Both the position numbers and the translations under genes were made by a program. A stretch of 64,000 nucleotides of DNA from Protea cynaroides. Lineage: Eukaryota; Streptophyta; Magnoliopsida; Proteales; Proteaceae. The first letter of the stretch is position 1. The number at the start of each line of letters is the position of its first letter. The stretch lies in contig CM053276.1 of assembly GCA_028583415.1 (NCBI GenBank), positions 63,841,510 through 63,905,509 on the forward strand, given 5' to 3'. The notes under the pieces were generated by a model, which saw nothing but the letters and a program-made list of their open reading frames with translations, had not been told where the DNA came from and did no database searches. This document shows positions 60,066-64,000 of this stretch, one piece after another.

Positions 60066-61369
60066 ATGGCTGAACACAGAGTAAGTAGAAGGAGACATAA
60101 TGCAAACCCATCTCCACCACCTATGGAGACTAATGACAATGATGGTCAACAAGGACAGGAAGGAAATATTGGAACTCAAAATGCTGCACCTCGGAATGTG
60201 CACACCCAAGCCAACCCAACTAACCTACCTGCACCACCTACAGATTGGCTACTGCGGTGATTAATTTAACACAACAAATGCAGCAGATACAGCAAGTGCA
60301 AGCCAACATGCAAACTGCTATGGAAATTACTTTCCCAGCTGTAAACACAACACCTCTACCCACAAGACAAGCTAATACTGCACTTGGTGGTAGCAACACT
60401 GTACCCCAAGCACCGCAAACACCAGCAGTACAGGGCCAAGTGCAAAACCCTGAAGCACTGCAAGGCGGGTATAACCAAGGAAATTAATCAGTACCAATCG
60501 CCTATGTATGGAGCATATGCACAGTATCAACTTGATCACTCCAGACTGATCGAGCATTTTCTGAAGTTGAAGCCAAAGGAATTTACAGGCAAGCCATCAG
60601 AACCGTTATGGCCAGCTCACTGGATCGATGAGATGGAAAGAAACTTTATGATGATGACTATAAATGAAGAAGAGAAGGTATTATGTGCCACTTTTATGCT
60701 AAAAGGTGATGTGCACCATTGGTGGAAATCTACTCAGAACTATATGTTGACAAAGCACGCCCAACTGACCTCGGCTATCTATAAAGAAGCTTTCTTCGAG
60801 AATTATTTTCCCAGAAGGTTTAGAGATCAAATGGAAAAGGAGTGTCTGAGTCTATATCAGGGACAGATGATTGTAGACGCATATCAACAACGTTATGAAG
60901 AACTATTTTTCTTTGCTCCTTTTAGCATGCAGGAGGAAAATACCAAAACCTGAAGGTTCGCCATGGGACTTAGGAGAAGCATCCGTGAGCATGTATTGGG
61001 ACTGGAAAAGAAGATTATAATGAAGCTGTATAGATTTCTTGAGTATTGGAATCGAGCCAGAGGGAAAGTTATTTTGCTCAGAATAGAGGTATTAAAAGGC
61101 CTAATGGAAACTCATACAATGAAGGGAAATCAAGGACATTTAAACCCTTCAGTACTCAAGGCTTCAATGCTGCAGCCAAGACTACTCCGACAGCCCAACC
61201 TCAACAGAAGCAAAGTAGTGCTGGAGTTAAATGCTATAACTGTAATCAAGTAGGACATTATTCAAGGGAGTGTCATAATCCAAAGAAGCAGCTACAACAA
61301 GGAAAGGTTTATGCAGTTACATTTGAGGATGCTGCCGCATTTCCTGATGTGGTCACAAGTATGACTTGA
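60066..61369 (+). pseudogene. Gag polyprotein region of the 37.8-kb chromovirus
   Basis: Starts MAEHRVSRRRHNANPSPPPM at 60066. After a frame change near 60245 comes a Gln/Pro/Thr-rich linker, then the capsid-type retrotransposon gag domain: RLIEHFLKLKPKEFTGKPSE, ATFMLKGDVHHWWKST, FFENYFPRRFRDQMEKECLS and YEELFFFAPFS. A further frame change leads to a basic linker and a CCHC zinc knuckle, CYNCNQVGHYSREC (61232-61273), that would bind genomic RNA. Three or more frameshifts and stops separate the parts, but no domain is missing. This is the best preserved gag of the window. Confidence 0.88.
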
Positions 61370-61379
61370 ACCTTTCGTT

Positions 61380-61790
61380 TTGTATTACCTTGTGTAAGCA
61401 TGTAGACTAAGTTAAATCAAATCACATGTATCATATCTATTAATGGCTTACCTACCAGAGTACTCTTTGACTCTGGAGCTACTCATTCATTTATATTTGT
61501 GTCATTTGGAAAGAAGTTAAATCTACCCCTCAGACCTTTAGACTACAAATTGCTTGTATGATCACCTATGGGATTAGAAGTGGAACTAGACAAAGGTTAT
61601 GGACCATGTCCAATTCTTATCGACGAGAAAATTTTGGATGCAACCTTAATTCAACTCGAGATGACAGACTTTGACGTTATCTTGGGAATGGATTGGTTAG
61701 CTCGGCTCTCTGCAAACCAATTATGTACAGAAAAGTAACTGACAATTAAAGACAAGGAAGGACCAGAGTTTAGTTTTGTGGGAACCTATT
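61380..61790 (+). pseudogene. Aspartic protease region of the 37.8-kb chromovirus
   Basis: INGLPTRVLFDSGATHSFI holds the catalytic DSG motif (about 61469-61477). It is followed by LDATLIQLEMTDFDVILGMDWL, the usual end of the chromovirus protease domain. A stop after KLLV and one after TEK break the frame. The sequence ends abruptly at 61790, where mid-LTR sequence begins, so RT onward is deleted. Confidence 0.85.
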
Positions 61791-62400
61791 ATGGTGTTTG
61801 ATCCATTGGACAGATTCACACACTCATGTATAGAGGTGAGGTGGCCACCAAACCTTTCTATAGCCCATTGTAAACTTATAAACTAGACCAAAGATATGAA
61901 TTGAATGCATGCATATGTTTGTTGCATTGTTTTGTTTGCTCACTGAGCCGTGATGTGTACTCACCCTTTCAACGTCGAATATTTTTAGTTGATGATGTAG
62001 ATCCTATTTTTGAAGAATATATGAATGCATCGACGTATGGACACATTGCTGCGATGGACGTAGACGCTGAAGAAGATGCGCATGATTCATCATGTGAGTG
62101 CAACCAATGTGTTTTTGCTTAAGTTTAGTTATAATTTAAACATCAGATATGTAATTGATTATTTATTTTTATGTCTTGTGGTTTGGAGATAATTGGATTA
62201 AATACTTATTTATCACTGTTAGACTCTCAGTTCATTATCTGTAAGACTTTCATTTATTTGTTTATTACCTCTGATTATTAATGTGGAATGTGTGTTTGGT
62301 TTGATATTGTGGGTATGACCTATACGAGATCCTGGGTGAACCGTTGGTTTATTGGTGGTTCATCACACCATTCTGGTTAGACCAGAATTGGGGTGTGACA
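61791..62400 (+). repeat. Truncated 3' LTR of the 37.8-kb chromovirus
   Basis: Matches 26341-26948 from 'ATGGTGTTTGATCCATTGGA' to GGGGTGTGACA. The first 1.74 kb of the LTR is missing. The hairpin lies at 61938-61966 and the small ORF at 61901-62122. Confidence 0.92.
61901..62122 (+). other. Small Cys-rich ORF in the truncated 3' LTR
   Basis: A 73-codon frame equal in length to 26449-26670. It reads QRRIFLVDDVDPIFEEYMNA and ends EEDAHDSSCECNQCVFA. Differences from the 5' LTR copy are amino-acid replacements only; no stop or indel has arisen. Confidence 0.4.
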
Positions 62401-62405
62401 AACCT

Positions 62406-62438
62406 CCTCTTAGGATAAGAAGGAGTCCATCTATGTAG
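62406..62438 (+). pseudogene. Antisense accessory gene of the Tat element, last codons
   Basis: PLRIRRSPSM then TAG at 62436-62438, in frame with 24558-24601 after removal of the 37.8-kb chromovirus and one AACCT. About 480 bp of AT-rich sequence follow before the convergent integrase reading frame ends. Confidence 0.6.
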
Positions 62439-62919
62439 GCCTCAGAAGGACATCTCTACCCCCCGACTTCATGTTGGTGTAGGAACTTTTTGGTCTTTGA
62501 ATTGAATATGAAGTATCTTTGCAATTTTGTAATGAATGAATTGATGACAAATAAAGGAACTTTTTGAGTCCCGAGCTCGCATGATCTTTTTTCTATTTTA
62601 TGAACTTTGGAGTATTCCTAACCCCCCATGTTCATAATGGATGCAAGTTGCTTGCATTATGAATCCAAGTAATGTGGTTGCAGGTCATTGACCTATAGAT
62701 ATCACAAGTCGTATGAGTGGCGACTTTTAAATCTATTGCAGGTCATTAGCCCATGATATCTCACAAGTCGTTAGGGAGTCCACTTATATCTTGTTTGCAT
62801 GTTATTAACCCAAGTGCCCCATAGGTTGGCTCGTTAAAGACTTGTGTCGGGTTGTTACCTTAGAACTGATAGAGACAAAAGAGAGTAATGTACAGACATT
62901 TCATTAAAATATCTTCATG
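62439..62919. other. Spacer between convergent accessory gene and pol, no gene seen
   Basis: Contains two related units near 62690-62770 ('GCAGGTCATT-ACC-ATAGATATC' and 'ACAAGTCGT'). No further coding sequence was found. It lies where the two opposite transcripts of the Tat element would end. Confidence 0.5.
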
Positions 62920-63990
62920 TCTACTTTAGTGATAGAATTTTTATAAAATTTTTGAGTGCCAAGCCTTTGGATTAACTCCCCTTTCATTATCACGAGGTGG
63001 TAAGTTCTTGGCCTTGTTATGTAGACTACTCTATAGGTTCCTTCCCATGTGAGCATCAGTTTGCCTTGATGGGTGGGTTGTGATACAGAGGTGCGATGAA
63101 GGACTAAGTCACTGACCTTGAATTGCTAAAATGAGCTCGTACTCTTAAATTGTAATGTCTGGCTACTCCTTGTTGTTAAGCCAGAATTTGTAGCTGCGCA
63201 TTGTCATGAACCTCTTCCAGGAGGTCTAGGTTCGCCCTCAAGTCTTCAGGATTTTGCATTTCATCGTAGTTGAATATCCTAATGGTGGGATGAGTTGTTT
63301 CTATAAGCAACACTACTCTACCCTGTACACCAACATGAAGGGTGTTTCTCTAGTAGGGGTCCTATTGGTGGTTCTGAAGGACCAAAGCATGCTAGGAAAC
63401 TCATCAGCCCATTTCCCTCTGGAACCCTCAAGTCGTCGAGCTAACCCTTTTGAGATGGTCTTGTTTGTAGCTTCAACTTGTCCATTGGCTTCAGGGTGTG
63501 ATACTGATGCAAATCGTTGTTCAATGTTGAACCCATGATAGAAGGCTTTGAACCATTGACTATCAAATTGTAATCCGTTATCAGTGATGATGATTTCTAG
63601 AACTCCTTACCTGTATATGATATTGAGCCGGTGAAGGTCTCTATCCTTGTTGAGTTTATCTTCATGACGGTTTTAGTCTCTGCCCATTTAGAAAAGTAGT
63701 CTATGGCCACGATCAGGTACTTCTTTTAGATTTGGTCCTCGAAAAAGGACCAACAGTGTCCATTCCCCACAATGCGAATGGTAAGGGGTTGCTGAGTGGT
63801 TGTAGTTCATTTGCGGGAAGATAGCTGACTGTAGCATGCTTTTGGGATTTTTCATATTTAGTTGCATAGTCATACAGTTGGCCAATATTGTTGGCCAGTA
63901 ATACCCTTGTTTTAGAAGTCGCTGGTAGAGGGCTCTTCCTCCCAGATGGCTTCCGTAGATCCTTGAATAAACTTCTCACATGACCTCACG
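62920..63990 (-). pseudogene. Integrase of the outermost Tat-lineage element
   Basis: The minus strand reads ATVSYLPANELQPLSNPLPF and ALWGMDTVGPF (first catalytic D), KYLIVAMDYFSKWAETKTV, IIITDNGLQFDSQW (second D) and ASVSHPEANGQVEATNKTI (catalytic E). The C-terminal module is near 62930-63080 (WEGTYRVVYITRPRTYHL). The WGMD, KYLIVA-DYFSKW and PEANGQVE signatures are those of Tat/Ogre integrases. In the N-terminal zinc finger the expected cysteines are replaced (YDYATKYEKSQKHA). At least one stop (before GVLEII) and several frame changes are present. Upstream pol lies beyond the right edge. Confidence 0.85.
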
Positions 63991-64000
63991 AGCTTGTGCT

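Larger units (their letters stand above)
24602..62400 (+). mobile_element. Tekay-like chromovirus, 37.8 kb with nested insertions, TSD AACCT
   Basis: The 5' LTR is 24602-26948, followed by a TGGTATCAGAGC primer site. The 3' LTR survives only as its last 610 bp (61791-62400). AACCT is duplicated exactly at 24597-24601 and 62401-62405. Own sequence comprises the leader (26949-27242), an antisense accessory gene (27243-27751 plus 48262-49678), a spacer (59823-60065), gag (60066-61369) and protease (61380-61790). Reverse transcriptase, RNase H, integrase and the first three quarters of the 3' LTR are deleted at 61790. It contains the 20.5-kb Ogre-like element and a 10.1-kb chromovirus. Without them it is about 7.1 kb. 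It is incapable of autonomous movement. Confidence 0.9.
15640..64000 (-). mobile_element. Outermost Tat-lineage Ty3/gypsy element (runs past the right edge)
   Basis: Minus-strand integrase at 62920-63990 is followed, downstream on the minus strand, by an accessory gene in the opposite (plus) orientation with a Transposase_28-like domain. Antisense accessory ORFs between pol and the 3' LTR are described for plant Tat elements. The element is interrupted by two solo LTRs and a 37.8-kb chromovirus, each with its own TSD. Subtracting these leaves about 5 kb of this element inside the window. RT, RNase H, gag and the 5' LTR must lie beyond 64000. Its 3' LTR, expected left of 15640, was not identified and may be deleted or overwritten. 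Confidence 0.7.

Noticed and set aside
63254..63538. Plus-strand ORF at the right edge
   Set aside because: It is the complement of the Tat integrase core, whose TDNGLQF and PEANGQVE motifs lie on the minus strand.

Overview
The window is nuclear DNA of a flowering plant with a large, repeat-rich genome. I cannot name the species. Nearly every base belongs to Ty3/gypsy LTR retrotransposons of two kinds. Tat/Ogre-like elements have LTRs of 4.5-5.1 kb ending in CCTCACA, a tRNA-Arg-type primer site and an AAAGAGGGG polypurine tract. Tekay/Del-like chromoviruses have LTRs of about 2.3 kb running TGTAAGACCCG...GTGTGACA, a TGGTATCAGAGC initiator-Met primer site and a chromodomain-type integrase tail. 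I found no intact host gene, no rRNA or tRNA gene and no CRISPR array.

Left part (1-15.6 kb). A plus-strand Tat/Ogre-like LTR ends exactly at 1499 and abuts the inverted leader (1500-2368) and inverted LTR (2369-6819) of a related element. Next, at 6.82-8.09 kb, lies a mosaic of four unrelated host-gene fragments, all on the minus strand: a cationic amino-acid transporter, a GABA/amino-acid transporter, a GH9 endoglucanase and a CYP78A-like P450. This looks like transposon gene capture. A diverged Tat-like LTR built of stacked short tandem arrays follows (about 9.0-12.03 kb), then a retroelement ORF tail and a probable minus-strand chromovirus LTR (about 12.67-15.55 kb).

Right part (15.6-64 kb). 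This is one deeply nested stack, solved by 5-bp target-site duplications (TSDs). The outermost layer is a minus-strand Tat element: its integrase lies at 62.92-63.99 kb. Downstream of pol it carries an antisense, intron-containing accessory gene with a Transposase_28-type domain, broken into pieces at 15.64-18.4, 21.8-22.29, 24.56-24.60 and 62.41-62.44 kb. It was hit by solo LTR 18439-21647 (TSD ATTCT), solo LTR 22290-24557 (TSD CGGTG) and a chromovirus at 24602-62400 (TSD AACCT). That chromovirus keeps gag and protease but has lost the rest of pol and most of its 3' LTR. In its leader it carries an antisense 'putative plant transposon protein' gene. It was hit in turn by a coding-poor 20.5-kb Ogre-like element at 27752-48261 (TSD CTCCC) and a full-length but decayed chromovirus at 49679-59817 (TSD GACCG). 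The 3' LTR of the Ogre-like element later received a 1.25-kb insertion containing plastid ycf1 sequence.

Removing the insertions conceptually restores reading frames across three of the junctions (CGGTG, AACCT, CTCCC), which supports the nesting order. The most unusual signals are: conserved hairpins, one class in the Tat/Ogre LTRs and another, followed by a Cys-rich small ORF, in the chromovirus LTRs; paired GGTCGA-type motif clusters on both sides of the LTR core promoters; and antisense accessory genes in two different element types.
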